A stretch of 64,000 nucleotides of DNA from Alphaproteobacteria bacterium (GTDB lineage Bacteria > Pseudomonadota > Alphaproteobacteria > Micropepsales > Micropepsaceae), in assembly GCA_016124635.1 (NCBI GenBank), contig WGNJ01000002.1, forward strand, positions 162,599 to 226,598, in the 5' to 3' direction. The stretch's first letter is position 1. Each line of letters starts with the position of its first letter. Made by a program: the position numbers and the translations under genes. Of this stretch, positions 19,287 to 27,805 are shown piece by piece. The notes beneath the pieces are model-generated. The model did not search any database. It had not been told where the DNA came from and worked only from the letters and a program-made list of their open reading frames with translations.

Positions 19287-19744
19287 CGTCTCGGTTCCGC
19301 ATTGGGTTTGACGTTTTCGACTTGTGCGCGAATGAAACTGATGTTGGCCTCTTGCATACCGCCGTAGATCTCGCGCCATTGCGCCGCCGTGATCCCAAGC
19401 GGCGTGAACTCGCAGGCAAAGCGGATGGAACAGGCCTTTGCGCCCGCCGGCGTCACGCGGACATGGCCTACATACTCAGCGAGCGGAAAGTCCGCGGTGT
19501 CGATAAGGCGGTAGCTGTAGGCAAGATCGGCGGCTGAGATAGTTTCCAACCGTTCGCGGATCGTGCGTCCGTCGCCGAGCGTGATCGTGCGCGTGGCACC
19601 CGCCACCGGCCGGCGTTCGTCATAATCGACGCGCTTGAAGAATCCTCCCGGCAACATCGTTTCCAGGCTTTCCCAGCGGAGAAAGGGCCAAACACGCTCG
19701 GCTGGTGCAGCAAGACGGGCAGCGACGGTGGCGTGCTCGAACAT
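19283..19744 (-). CDS. SRPBCC (START/polyketide-cyclase fold) protein
   Basis: 153 residues from ATG 19744, preceded by GGAGTGTCA; the in-frame upstream extension to 19861 would cross the operator. The first strand and helix (FEHATVAARLAAPAERVWPFLRW) and the later YSYRLIDT..LAEYVGHVRV and SIRFACEFTPL segments fit the helix-grip fold, a hydrophobic ligand pocket. It is the first gene of a two-gene unit with the Rieske oxygenase, and its promoter region holds the palindrome at 19789-19816. A role in binding or processing the oxygenase's substrate is inference. Confidence 0.75.
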   Translation of the reverse strand: MFEHATVAARLAAPAERVWPFLRWESLETMLPGGFFKRVDYDERRPVAGATRTITLGDGRTIRERLETISAADLAYSYRLIDTADFPLAEYVGHVRVTPAGAKACSIRFACEFTPLGITAAQWREIYGGMQEANISFIRAQVENVKPNAEPRR

Positions 19745-19788
19745 TGACACTCCTGCGACCACAGCAAGGGCGGCCCGAAGGTCACGAT

Positions 19789-19816
19789 ATAATTGACCGG
19801 CGGGTCGGTCAATTAT
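19789..19816. promoter_or_regulatory. Probable TetR operator
   Basis: A perfect inverted repeat with 11-base arms (ATAATTGACCG / CGGTCAATTAT) and a 6-base spacer. It lies between the divergent SRPBCC-Rieske unit and the TetR gene. Size, symmetry and position match TetR-family operators, so autoregulation and control of the oxygenase unit are likely. Confidence 0.75.
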
Positions 19817-19878
19817 TATTGGAGTGAACGTGGTGCCGGTGCTAAGGCCGCGATGCGGCAATTGAGGTTGATTCGACT

Positions 19879-20508
19879 ATGGCCCGCATCGTCGACAAAG
19901 ACGCGAAGAAGCGCGGCATTATCGAAGCCGCCGCCGTTGTCTTCGCCCGCGATGGCTTTGCCAACGCCAAGATGGCCGATGTCGCGGAGGAAGCGGGCAT
20001 CGGCAAGGGTACGGTCTACGAGTATTTCCCATCCAAGGAGGACTTATTCCTGGAACTCTGCCGTCATCTCGTGCGCTGGCCCCAGGACAAGAGCCGATTC
20101 CTCGGCGACCCGCGCGAAGGATTGAAAACGGTGATCGTCGCGGTGTTGGAGAGCTACGAAAAAGCCTCCTCCTTCTTCACGATCTTGATCGACTACTGGT
20201 CCGTGGTGGTGCGCGACAAGAACGCAAAGCGCGATCTGTTCTTGGCGCAAGGCGAGGGTTTCTACGATTACCCTCGGCGTTTGGTGGCGGAAGTCGTACG
20301 CACCGGCCAAGCGCGAAAAGTCTTCTCCCGAGCATTCACGGCGGAAAAGATCGCGCAAATCATCATCGCTGCGATTGAAGGCTTGCGCATTCAGCGCATG
20401 CTTGATCCGCGCCATGTCGACATGGACGCCGACATCAAGCTTCTCACTCATTTCGTGATGGCCGGCCTAAAGCCGGGCAATGCCGCCAGGCGAACGCCTG
20501 CGAGATGA
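19879..20508 (+). CDS. TetR/AcrR-family transcriptional regulator
   Basis: 209 residues. The N-terminal DNA-binding domain is typical: IIEAAAVVFARDGFANAKMADVAEEAGIGKGTVYEYFPSKEDLF (residues 14-57, quoted in two parts by the family as helix 1 and the helix-turn-helix). The C-terminal ligand domain has no family-specific signature I recognise. It is divergent from the SRPBCC-Rieske unit, with a strong palindrome in the shared promoter region, so it most likely represses that unit and itself until a ligand is bound. Confidence 0.9.
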   Translation: MARIVDKDAKKRGIIEAAAVVFARDGFANAKMADVAEEAGIGKGTVYEYFPSKEDLFLELCRHLVRWPQDKSRFLGDPREGLKTVIVAVLESYEKASSFFTILIDYWSVVVRDKNAKRDLFLAQGEGFYDYPRRLVAEVVRTGQARKVFSRAFTAEKIAQIIIAAIEGLRIQRMLDPRHVDMDADIKLLTHFVMAGLKPGNAARRTPAR

Positions 20509-20547
20509 TCCAGCTACGAGCGGCGAACAGAAGGCGACAGAAAGGAT

Positions 20548-20568
20548 GGGGCGGGAAAATCCCGCCCC
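20548..20568. terminator. Bidirectional hairpin terminator between tetR and lolA
   Basis: Perfect 9-bp stem GGGGCGGGA / TCCCGCCCC with an AAA loop, placed in the 69-base gap between two convergent genes (TetR stop 20508, LolA stop 20578). A TT follows on the plus strand; there is no long T-run. Confidence 0.7.
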
Positions 20569-20577
20569 TTGCTTCGC

Positions 20578-21204
20578 CTAGTCTTGGCGCCGGCGGAATT
20601 TGTTTTGATCTTGCAAGATGAATTTCGACGGATCGATCTGCACCTGGGTCTTCATATTCTTGAGTGCGATCATCGTTTGCAGACCCTGCGCGTCGGTGAT
20701 GATCCATTGACGCAATTCGATCGCCGGGTCCGAAAAGATCAAGGTCACCTGCCCTTTAAGGGGACCCGAATCCTGGCGCGCGGTCACGCGCAAGGTGCCC
20801 GACTGATGGTCGACCGCGACGACGTTCGCGTCGTGCGCGATGTCGATGCCGTCTTTCAGAATGATGCTTAAGGGATTCTCGAGCAGCGGATAGCGATCAA
20901 CCGTGCGCAATTGACTGTTCGACACCGCGATTGTCTGGCCGTCCGAGACGATGAGGTAGGGCGAGGGCGGGGCGTATTCGAAACGCATGCGTCCGGGCTT
21001 CTTCGCGTAGACTACGCCTTGGTCGAGTTCGCCGTTCGGTCCCACCTGCACGAAACCGGCTTGTAGTGAGCTGATGGAATTCAAATAGTCGGACACGCGC
21101 TTGAGATCGGCGATATCCCGGGCCGACAGCGCGGCGTGCGCGTTGGCGACGGCCGCAAGGGCCATGAGCGGCACAAGAACAAAGAGGCGGAAAAGCCTGG
21201 ACAT
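20578..21204 (-). CDS. lolA: LolA-like outer-membrane lipoprotein carrier
   Basis: 208 residues with a signal peptide (MSRLFRLFVLVPLMALAAVANAHA). The mature part follows the LolA/LolB beta-sheet fold: YLNSISSLQAGFVQVG, GRMRFEYAPPSPYLIVSDGQTI, LEDNPLS-like ENPLSIIL, and IELRQWIITDAQGLQTMIAL near the end. LolA carries lipoproteins across the periplasm. In many alphaproteobacteria it sits beside ftsK; here ftsK is about 13 kb away. Confidence 0.85.
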   Translation of the reverse strand: MSRLFRLFVLVPLMALAAVANAHAALSARDIADLKRVSDYLNSISSLQAGFVQVGPNGELDQGVVYAKKPGRMRFEYAPPSPYLIVSDGQTIAVSNSQLRTVDRYPLLENPLSIILKDGIDIAHDANVVAVDHQSGTLRVTARQDSGPLKGQVTLIFSDPAIELRQWIITDAQGLQTMIALKNMKTQVQIDPSKFILQDQNKFRRRQD

Positions 21205-21533
21205 AGGGGTCGAAGCCTGTAGTGGTCGATTGGGGCAAAACGATGGAGCGCCAAAGCCCGAACGAGCGGCGCACCGAACTCATGGCACAATAGCACAGCG
21301 GTCGAGCCTTGCGCATCGGGCAGGGCGCGCAACTTTCGCGTGAACCTGGGGGAACTCATAGACGGCGAAGGCCGACCGAAGCGACTGGGCGCCGCTCAAG
21401 CGTACCTCGGTTCGCCGGGCGCGAGCGGGAAGGGGCGCGCAACTCTCACAGCGTGTCGCGGTCGGAGGCCCTGAGCTATTCTAAATTTTAGTTCACTCCG
21501 GCGGCGTTCTTCGCCATGCACTGGAGTATCGTC
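21205..21533. other. Gene-free stretch upstream of the papain-like protease gene
   Basis: About 330 bases between divergent lolA (minus) and the protease gene (plus). Short open frames here have no signature. I see no convincing promoter or RNA structure. The final part is more AT-rich, which would suit a promoter for the plus-strand gene. Confidence 0.4.
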
Positions 21534-22484
21534 ATGCGGCTAGCGGCGCTTGTTTTGTTTCTTGGTTGCGCATCCGCCATCGCGTCTCCAGCTTTGGCCG
21601 CGCCCCCGATCAAGACCGGGCCTGTTTCCTCGCAGCCGATACTACCCAAAGGCGTCGACCTTCGTCCTGAGATTGATGCACGCGGTCTGACTGTTCGCGA
21701 TCAAGACGGTCGCGGCACCTGCACCATTTTCGCGACGTCGTTTCTTATCGAATACATGCAGCCGAATCGGCCGCCCGGCTGGCGCGCATCCGTCGAATAT
21801 CTGAATTGGGCTGCGAACAGTGGCATTGGCCGCGCCTACGACGGCGGATTCTTCGAGGATGTCGGAGATGGTTACGCGAAGTACGGCGAAGTCTCGGAAG
21901 CGGAGCTGCCTTACCAAACCAATTACGATCCGAACTTGAAGATTCCGGCGAACCTCTTGGCGGAAGGAAAAGCCAACCGCCGGCTCTTGCCCTCGATGAT
22001 CAGTCCTTGGGACGGAACGTATGGCCTGTCGCGCGATATCATGACGCAAATCTTCAAGTTGTTGGACCAAGGCGTGCCTGTCGCGGCCGGCTTCCAGCTC
22101 AATGATGCGATCACCACCGCCAAATTCGGCGGCGTCACTGCGTGGGATACCGAGCCGCCAGGCCCGAACCGAGTAGAACATACGATGGCGATCGTCGGCT
22201 ATCAGCAATGGCTCGGCGGCGCCGGCGGAGGCGGCTACTTCATCCTCCGCAACTCCGCTGGGCCGAACGCCGGCGATCACGGCTATGTTTACGCGAGCTT
22301 CCGGTTCGTCGCACGCAATGTTGACGATGTGATGGTCTTTCGCGCTGCGCCGCGCATCGCTCTGCCGCAGACCTACGAGCGCATGCGGCCCTTCAGAAAA
22401 CCAATTCCCTACCGCGAGCGTCGCTTCGCGCCGATTGACATGGTGCGCCAGCTGTCCAATCGAACGCGTGCTGTCCCGCACTGA
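21534..22484 (+). CDS. Secreted papain-family (C1A-like) cysteine peptidase
   Basis: 316 residues from ATG 21534, which has CTGGAG 7 bases upstream and opens a clean signal peptide (MRLAALVLFLGCASAIASPALAA); ATG 21516 is an in-frame alternative. The papain triad is visible: VRDQDGRGTCTIFATSF holds the oxyanion Gln and nucleophile Cys, VEHTMAIVGY the His, and YFILRNSAGPNAGDHGYVY the Asn in the place of papain's NSWG. The Trp after Asn-Ser is Ala. No propeptide of normal length precedes the Cys. A periplasmic or exported peptidase; substrate unknown. Confidence 0.8.
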   Translation: MRLAALVLFLGCASAIASPALAAPPIKTGPVSSQPILPKGVDLRPEIDARGLTVRDQDGRGTCTIFATSFLIEYMQPNRPPGWRASVEYLNWAANSGIGRAYDGGFFEDVGDGYAKYGEVSEAELPYQTNYDPNLKIPANLLAEGKANRRLLPSMISPWDGTYGLSRDIMTQIFKLLDQGVPVAAGFQLNDAITTAKFGGVTAWDTEPPGPNRVEHTMAIVGYQQWLGGAGGGGYFILRNSAGPNAGDHGYVYASFRFVARNVDDVMVFRAAPRIALPQTYERMRPFRKPIPYRERRFAPIDMVRQLSNRTRAVPH

Positions 22485-22487
22485 GGC

Positions 22488-24299
22488 TCAGCCGCAGAGT
22501 AGCCTCGCCCGCAGAGCGGCAATGAGCGCATCGATGTTGCCGGAGGGAATGGTTTCGACGCCGTCACGCGGTCCAAGCCCGCACGCCGCCGTCGCGATCA
22601 CGGGAACGCCGGCGGCGAGCGCGCCCAGCAGATGGCGTGGCCGCTCCTCAGCGACGGCGGGCTGCACGACGGCGCAAACTTCGGAAAGCCAATTCTCTGA
22701 CGCGCGCGAGGTCGACACACCGTCCCAAAAGCCCGCGCCTTCGAGGCCGCTGCCGAGCAACACGACCTCGAGCCCTAGTGCCTTTGCCGCCTCGCGCAGC
22801 TCGTATGCGCCCTTGCGCGCAATGGTCGGCCCGGGGAAGGCGATCTTCTTGATTGCATCGGACGCGCGCAGAACTGGTGCGATCTTCGGCATCGCCCATG
22901 GCAGCAATTCGGATTTGCCCGGATACATGGCGGCGATTTCGGCGTGCGGCGTCACGATGCGCGAAGCGTAGGCCAACGCTTCGCGCTCCGCCTTCACGAG
23001 CCACGCGGGCGCGCGAAAATCGCCAAGTGTCTTGCGCTCGGGATGTCGCGCCAAAGCCGCATCGAGCCTGGCCTGAAGCGCGGTCATCGGCAGGCGCGTC
23101 ATCAGCACGGTGACGTCGCGACCGCCGAGATCGCCGTTCCGCCACACGAACGGCAGCAGCGATTGCGCGATCACGACAGTCTCGACTTCGGGTCCGAGCA
23201 GCCGCGACAGCCGCAGCGCGATCCGCTGCGCCCCGTTGATCTCAGCCGTGCGGCGCGCGGGTCCCTGCGCTTTGCCGCGAATGGCGAGCGCACGTTTGAG
23301 TGTCGCCACGGGTGCCGAGCCGACGCGGCCGAAGCCGTCGGTCGGCCAGCGATAGCGCGCAAGTCGAAGGCGCGCCCCGTCGAGCGGTAAGCCGAGAACG
23401 TCGTGCTTCGTGCGCTTTGTGCCGACGTAGGCGCGAAACTCGGGCCAATTCTCGTCCACCAGAAACGCGGCGCGTCCTTCGCTCGGCCGTTCGCACACGT
23501 CGGTTTTTTCGTGCCTGAAACACGCGGTCTCGTTGCAGGTGCTGCAGCTCTGCGCCGGCGCTCCGTCTCGCAATATCGTGCGGACCCGAAGCGATGGCTT
23601 TTCCTTTGCCGTTGTCGACGGACGCAGAAAGGCGGGCATTTCCGCTGTCAGCGGTCCGCGCTTCAAGCGCAGGACCAATTCGTCCCGCTCGACCTTCGCC
23701 TCGAGAAGCAAGGTCACGTCGGAACGAAAGCGCAGATCGACGTAATTCCACGCGACGGTCGCGTCTTGTCCTTGCGCCGCCACCGAGCCGGGTACGATAC
23801 GAGAATGCGCGTGCCGCTCGACGATCTCGCAGCCGGCCTGACACGCGACGTCGTAAAGCGCATTCGAGAGCTGGCAGAGACCGCCGCCTGTCGAGGGCAC
23901 CAGGCAGCCTTGCTGCAGCATGCGCCCGGTGACGAAGCCGCGCCGCTTGGTCGCGCGCCCGATCTGTGCCCAAAAACTGAAAGTCGCGCCCGGTTCGATC
24001 AGAACATGATCGAGCTTGGCGCACGCGCGGCGCAAATTCTGGACCTTGCCGAGCTGATAGATGCGTTCGGCATCGCGCTCATCCGACCACAGCTTGGTTC
24101 GCGATTGCACGAGTGTGGTGGCAAAGCCGGCGCCGTCGCTCTTGCGGCACGGCCGTACCCGCGCGCGCAGATTGTGCAACATGCGCCGCATCTGCAGCAC
24201 CGTGACCTTGGCGCGAAAGACGGCGGCTGAAAGCGGGGTAGGGACATCGCTACGCGCCGCAGCCGGCGCCAGCACAAGCAACGGAGTGGGTTGCGTCAT
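22488..24299 (-). CDS. VanW-domain protein fused to a glycosyltransferase-like C-terminal half
   Basis: 603 residues. Residues 60-210 are a VanW-like domain: EPGATFSFWAQIG, RGFVTGRMLQQG, STGGGLCQLSNALYDVA and ERHAHSR. A cluster of four cysteines (252, 255, 260, 269) could bind a metal. From about 430 onward the sequence resembles the C-terminal Rossmann half of GT-B glycosyltransferases: APAWLVKAEREAL, GLEVVLLGSGLEGAG, and LGALAAGVPVIATAACGLGPRDG. VanW domains are known from vancomycin-resistance clusters and have no settled reaction. A cell-envelope sugar role is inference. No signal peptide is visible. Confidence 0.75.
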   Translation of the reverse strand: MTQPTPLLVLAPAAARSDVPTPLSAAVFRAKVTVLQMRRMLHNLRARVRPCRKSDGAGFATTLVQSRTKLWSDERDAERIYQLGKVQNLRRACAKLDHVLIEPGATFSFWAQIGRATKRRGFVTGRMLQQGCLVPSTGGGLCQLSNALYDVACQAGCEIVERHAHSRIVPGSVAAQGQDATVAWNYVDLRFRSDVTLLLEAKVERDELVLRLKRGPLTAEMPAFLRPSTTAKEKPSLRVRTILRDGAPAQSCSTCNETACFRHEKTDVCERPSEGRAAFLVDENWPEFRAYVGTKRTKHDVLGLPLDGARLRLARYRWPTDGFGRVGSAPVATLKRALAIRGKAQGPARRTAEINGAQRIALRLSRLLGPEVETVVIAQSLLPFVWRNGDLGGRDVTVLMTRLPMTALQARLDAALARHPERKTLGDFRAPAWLVKAEREALAYASRIVTPHAEIAAMYPGKSELLPWAMPKIAPVLRASDAIKKIAFPGPTIARKGAYELREAAKALGLEVVLLGSGLEGAGFWDGVSTSRASENWLSEVCAVVQPAVAEERPRHLLGALAAGVPVIATAACGLGPRDGVETIPSGNIDALIAALRARLLCG

Positions 24300-24415
24300 G
24301 GTCTCACTCTCACGTCCCCCGTCCCCATGGGCAGAGATGCCGACGAATCGAGGCGATGTTAAGGCGCGATGATGGCTGGGCGCGTAGACCTGTGCCGTTG
24401 ATCACAAGCCACAAA

Positions 24416-24446
24416 CCACAAAAAAGAGGCGGCCCGATGGACCGCC
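24416..24446 (-). terminator. Intrinsic terminator downstream of the OmpA-domain gene
   Basis: Read on the minus strand: GGCGG-T-CC, loop ATC, GG-G-CCGCC, then TCTTTTTT. It follows the stop codon of the gene at 24474 and fits a rho-independent terminator. Confidence 0.75.
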
Positions 24447-24473
24447 CCGACCTCGGTGAGTTAACGCGCGGGC

Positions 24474-25532
24474 TCAATTCAGGTCGACCGTCGCGCGCCG
24501 GTTCTGCGGCTCCTTCACGCCGTCTCCCGTTTGGACCATGAGCTCGGTTTCACCCTTGCCCGAGGCCGAGATCGCGTCGTGCGGGACGCCCTTGCCTTCG
24601 AGATTTGAGGCCGCCGCGTGAGCGCGGCATTCCGAAAGCTTCTGGTTGTAGCGCTGTGAGCCGGAGGTGTCGGTGTGCCCGACGATCGTCACACTGGCCG
24701 ACCCCATGCTCTTTGCGGCTGACGCCGCCTCGCTGAGGACGTTGTCCGCTTCCGCCGTGATGTTGCACTTATTGAAACCGAAGAAGATCACGAAGTGCGC
24801 CGGCGGCGGTGGTGGCGGTGCCGGCGGCGGAGGCGGCGCGGCCTCCATCGGCTCTTCGTCCGGCGACAGGTCGAAGCGCAAGCCCACGGTCACCGTGTGC
24901 TTCTGGATGTCGTCCGTATCGTTGATGAGATGCCCGAAGAAAGGACCGGAGTTCAGGTCGGGCGAACTGACGTGCAGATAGCGGTAGTTCAGCGTGAGAT
25001 CAGTCCGACTGCCGATCGCATAGCTGAGACCGACGATTCCCTGATAGGCAAAACGCCACTGTTTGATGTCCGCGGCCGGATTCAGTTTCCAGTTGACGTC
25101 GACGCGATCGCCGCCCGCGCCGGCGCCGAGCGACAACATCAGCTTTTGCGTCAGCGGAATGTCGTAGTGGACGTTCGCCATCAAAGTGATTTCTTTGAGC
25201 GAGCCGCTCGCATTCGTCGTGAACGGTCCGCCGAGGCTGGTATTGCCGGAGATCGTATCCATCTTGTTGTCGCGGTAGCCGCCTTCGAACTCCACGCGCC
25301 AATTGTCGAAAGCGTAGCCGACGGTCGCGAGCACGGCCCAGCCCGCGTCGAAGCTCGCGGTATCGAAATGCGTGTGCGTAATGGTTCCGGATGTGAAGTC
25401 CCAATTCTGAACCCAATCCGCGCCCCCTTCCAGGCCTACATACCAGCCGTGGAAATGCGCCGCCTGTGCGGGCGCGGTGGCCGATGCAAGTCCAAGCGCG
25501 GCGCTGCCGAGCAGAATCGTTCTCGTCTTCAT
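24474..25532 (-). CDS. Outer-membrane protein: 8-strand-type beta-barrel plus periplasmic OmpA domain
   Basis: 352 residues from ATG 25532 with a signal peptide (MKTRTILLGSAALGLASATAPAQA). The barrel part (25-225) begins HFHGWYVGLEGGADWV and has alternating aromatic strands up to GLRFDLS. A Pro/Ala linker precedes the C-terminal OmpA peptidoglycan-binding domain (IFFGFNKCNITAEADNVL, TIVGHTDTSGSQRYNQKLSECRAHA, NRRATVDL). It links outer membrane and cell wall. The barrel is related to the protein at 27806, which lacks the OmpA domain. Confidence 0.9.
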   Translation of the reverse strand: MKTRTILLGSAALGLASATAPAQAAHFHGWYVGLEGGADWVQNWDFTSGTITHTHFDTASFDAGWAVLATVGYAFDNWRVEFEGGYRDNKMDTISGNTSLGGPFTTNASGSLKEITLMANVHYDIPLTQKLMLSLGAGAGGDRVDVNWKLNPAADIKQWRFAYQGIVGLSYAIGSRTDLTLNYRYLHVSSPDLNSGPFFGHLINDTDDIQKHTVTVGLRFDLSPDEEPMEAAPPPPPAPPPPPPAHFVIFFGFNKCNITAEADNVLSEAASAAKSMGSASVTIVGHTDTSGSQRYNQKLSECRAHAAASNLEGKGVPHDAISASGKGETELMVQTGDGVKEPQNRRATVDLN

Positions 25533-25848
25533 TTTTTCTGATCCCCCTTTGATTGAGGCGCTGACGGTGCGCGTACCGCGAGCCGGGCCCCAGCACCGGA
25601 ACACCTGCGGTCGTCGCGCGGAAAGCTGATCCTTCGCTCGGCCGCAATCAATTGAGTTTCGCCGCCACAGCGTATTGCGCGCCAGTAACAATCATTGCGC
25701 CGGGACTTCCGGCTGCGCGAGCTACCGACTCGTACCGCAACCGTCGATGTACGACCGCAGGCGGATCTGCTGCGGCAGTGAGCAGAGTCGCACGCATTTT
25801 CAGCGTTATCTCGATCAGTTCTTAAGTGTCGTTGGCTAGCCTCGAGCC
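25533..25848. other. Divergent intergenic region
   Basis: 316 bases between the OmpA-domain gene (minus) and the DUF3592 gene (plus). It should hold both promoters. No repeats or structured RNA stand out to me. Confidence 0.4.
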
Positions 25849-26925
25849 ATGTTCGAGGCGATCTTCGACGTCTTTTCGGCGTGGAACGCGCTGCTTTATT
25901 TGCTGGGTGGCGCGATCTTCTCAGGCATCGGCTGCTTGATTCTGGGCTACGCTGCGTACGTCCGCATTGCCGAGCGCCAGTACCAGGCGCAAATCGTCGG
26001 TGTACGGACGGACAAGCCGGGCTCCAAGATGTACTGGCCGCTCGTCGCTTATACGGACACGAGCGGCACGCGCCGCGAAGTCGTCGCCAATTCCGGCTCG
26101 TCGCGCATCGTCGGCCACACGCCGGGCACGAAGGTCACGATCTTCGCCGCTCCCTCGGCGCCCGACGCCGTCATGTTGGAGGGCGACTGGTGGATCGTGT
26201 TTGTCTTCGGCGCGATCTTCGCCGCTCTCGGCGCGCCGTTTCTCGGTCTCGGCTTTTCGATGCTGCATTGGACGAGCGGCACCGCGCTCGTCGTCCTCGC
26301 TCTCGCGGCCTATGGCGCTTGGAAGCTGCGCGGCCTGGTCCCGCTTCTGGTTTCGGCACGCCAAAACGGCTTTGCCGAAACCCGCAAGGCTTTTCTCACG
26401 CGCCGCAAAGACCGTTCGCATCCGGTCGCTCTTTCGGCCAAGCAGATCGACGCCGCGGTCGCCGCGCAGACGAAGCAATTGTCTTATGCGCGACCGCTTC
26501 TGATGGCTGTCGGCGCCGCGCTCATGATCGGCGGTGGCTTTTGGCTGCAGAGCACGGCCGCCTTCGTCGCCAAAGCGCTCGAAGCCGAAGGCACAGTCTT
26601 GCGCAACGAAGAGAGCGACACGAGCGATGCGTCGCCCAGTTATCACGCCGTGGTCGCCTTCACCGATCAGAGCGGCCGCAAGGTCGTCTATCGCGACACC
26701 ATCGGCTCCTCGCCGCCGATGTATGCGACCGGCGACAAGGTGAAGGTGCTCTATTCGCCGGCCGAGTCGTCGAGCGCCATGATCGATCGCGGCATATGGA
26801 AATGGCTCGTGCCGCTGGTTATCGTCGCGGCGGGACTTTTGTTCTTCACGGCCGGCGTCTGGGGCGCACTGAGAGCGCGAGTGACGACGCGCGCGCCGGC
26901 GGCGCCGACTGGCGCAACGACCTGA
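25849..26925 (+). CDS. DUF3592 membrane protein (duplicated extracytoplasmic domain)
   Basis: 358 residues with four predicted helices (about 15-38, 110-160 as a close pair, 215-235, 315-340). Two similar beta-rich domains sit between them: YQAQIVGVRTDK..YWPLVAYTDTSGTRREVVANSGSS and AEGTVLRNEESD..YHAVVAFTDQSGRKVVYRDTIGSS. Each is followed by a G-x-KVTIF or GDKVKVLYSP strand. That is the DUF3592 pattern, present twice. Function unknown. Confidence 0.8.
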   Translation: MFEAIFDVFSAWNALLYLLGGAIFSGIGCLILGYAAYVRIAERQYQAQIVGVRTDKPGSKMYWPLVAYTDTSGTRREVVANSGSSRIVGHTPGTKVTIFAAPSAPDAVMLEGDWWIVFVFGAIFAALGAPFLGLGFSMLHWTSGTALVVLALAAYGAWKLRGLVPLLVSARQNGFAETRKAFLTRRKDRSHPVALSAKQIDAAVAAQTKQLSYARPLLMAVGAALMIGGGFWLQSTAAFVAKALEAEGTVLRNEESDTSDASPSYHAVVAFTDQSGRKVVYRDTIGSSPPMYATGDKVKVLYSPAESSSAMIDRGIWKWLVPLVIVAAGLLFFTAGVWGALRARVTTRAPAAPTGATT

Positions 26926-27052
26926 CGTCCGCAACGCCGCCGCGGGTCGCTCCGACAAAATTGTATCGGCCGCGCTCAGCCGCTGATGCGACGACAACGC
27001 GGATACATGTTCCGGCTGGCGCGCCGCCGCTGTAGCGCTAAATCAAGCCGCC

Positions 27053-27805
27053 ATGTCCATCGAATCTCTCACGCGCCGCGGCATGCTCATCGTCGGCACC
27101 GGCGCAATGCTGGGCGGCGGCGCCTTTGCCGCGCTGCGCGCCTTGACGCCGGTCGACAATTCGAAATTCACGCCCGTCAGCTACAGCTTCGCCGACACCG
27201 GGCGCTGCATCCTCTCCGCGCAAGCGGTCGAAGGGCCGTACTATGTCGACCAAGCGCTCGTGCGCTCGGACATCCGTGAGGATCGCCAAGGCCTCGCGAC
27301 CGCGCTCCAGCTCAAGATCGTCGAAGCCGGAACCTGCGCGCCGATCGTGGGCGCCGCCGTCGACATCTGGCATTGCGACGCCGCCGGCGCCTACAGCGCC
27401 GCCCCCAAGCGCATGGGCGACGCGCGCCGCGATGCGCACGGTCATCTGCAGCCGGCAGACGACACGCGCTTTCTCCGCGGCCGCCAGATCGCGGGCGACG
27501 ACGGCGTCGTCGAGTTCACGACGATCTATCCCGGCTGGTATCCGGGCCGCACGCCGCACATCCATCTCAAGGCCTTCGTGCGCGAGCGCGAAGTGGCGAC
27601 GACGCAGCTCTTCTTCGACGACGCCCTTTCGCGCGCGATCTACGAGACCGCGCCGTATGTCGGGCACGGCCAGCCCGACGTCACCAACCGCACCGACACG
27701 ATCATTTCGCAATCGCGCGGCGCGGACGGTTCGTGGCCGAAAGTCATGCGGCAGGCGAATGCAATCGCCGCGTCGCTGACGATCGGGATCAAGTCTGCGG
27801 TCTGA
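27053..27805 (+). CDS. Intradiol ring-cleavage dioxygenase-like protein, probably TAT-exported
   Basis: 250 residues. The N-terminus TRRGMLIVGTGAMLGGG looks like a twin-arginine signal. The non-heme Fe(III) ligands of the intradiol family are all in place: Tyr114 (CDAAGAYS), Tyr163 (PGWYPGR), His169 and His171 (TPHIHLKAF). The EGPYYVD segment is also typical. It is shorter than catechol or protocatechuate dioxygenases, and no catabolic genes are near. Exported members of this family exist in bacteria; substrate unknown. The frame closes on the stop of the convergent OMP gene. Confidence 0.85.
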   Translation: MSIESLTRRGMLIVGTGAMLGGGAFAALRALTPVDNSKFTPVSYSFADTGRCILSAQAVEGPYYVDQALVRSDIREDRQGLATALQLKIVEAGTCAPIVGAAVDIWHCDAAGAYSAAPKRMGDARRDAHGHLQPADDTRFLRGRQIAGDDGVVEFTTIYPGWYPGRTPHIHLKAFVREREVATTQLFFDDALSRAIYETAPYVGHGQPDVTNRTDTIISQSRGADGSWPKVMRQANAIAASLTIGIKSAV

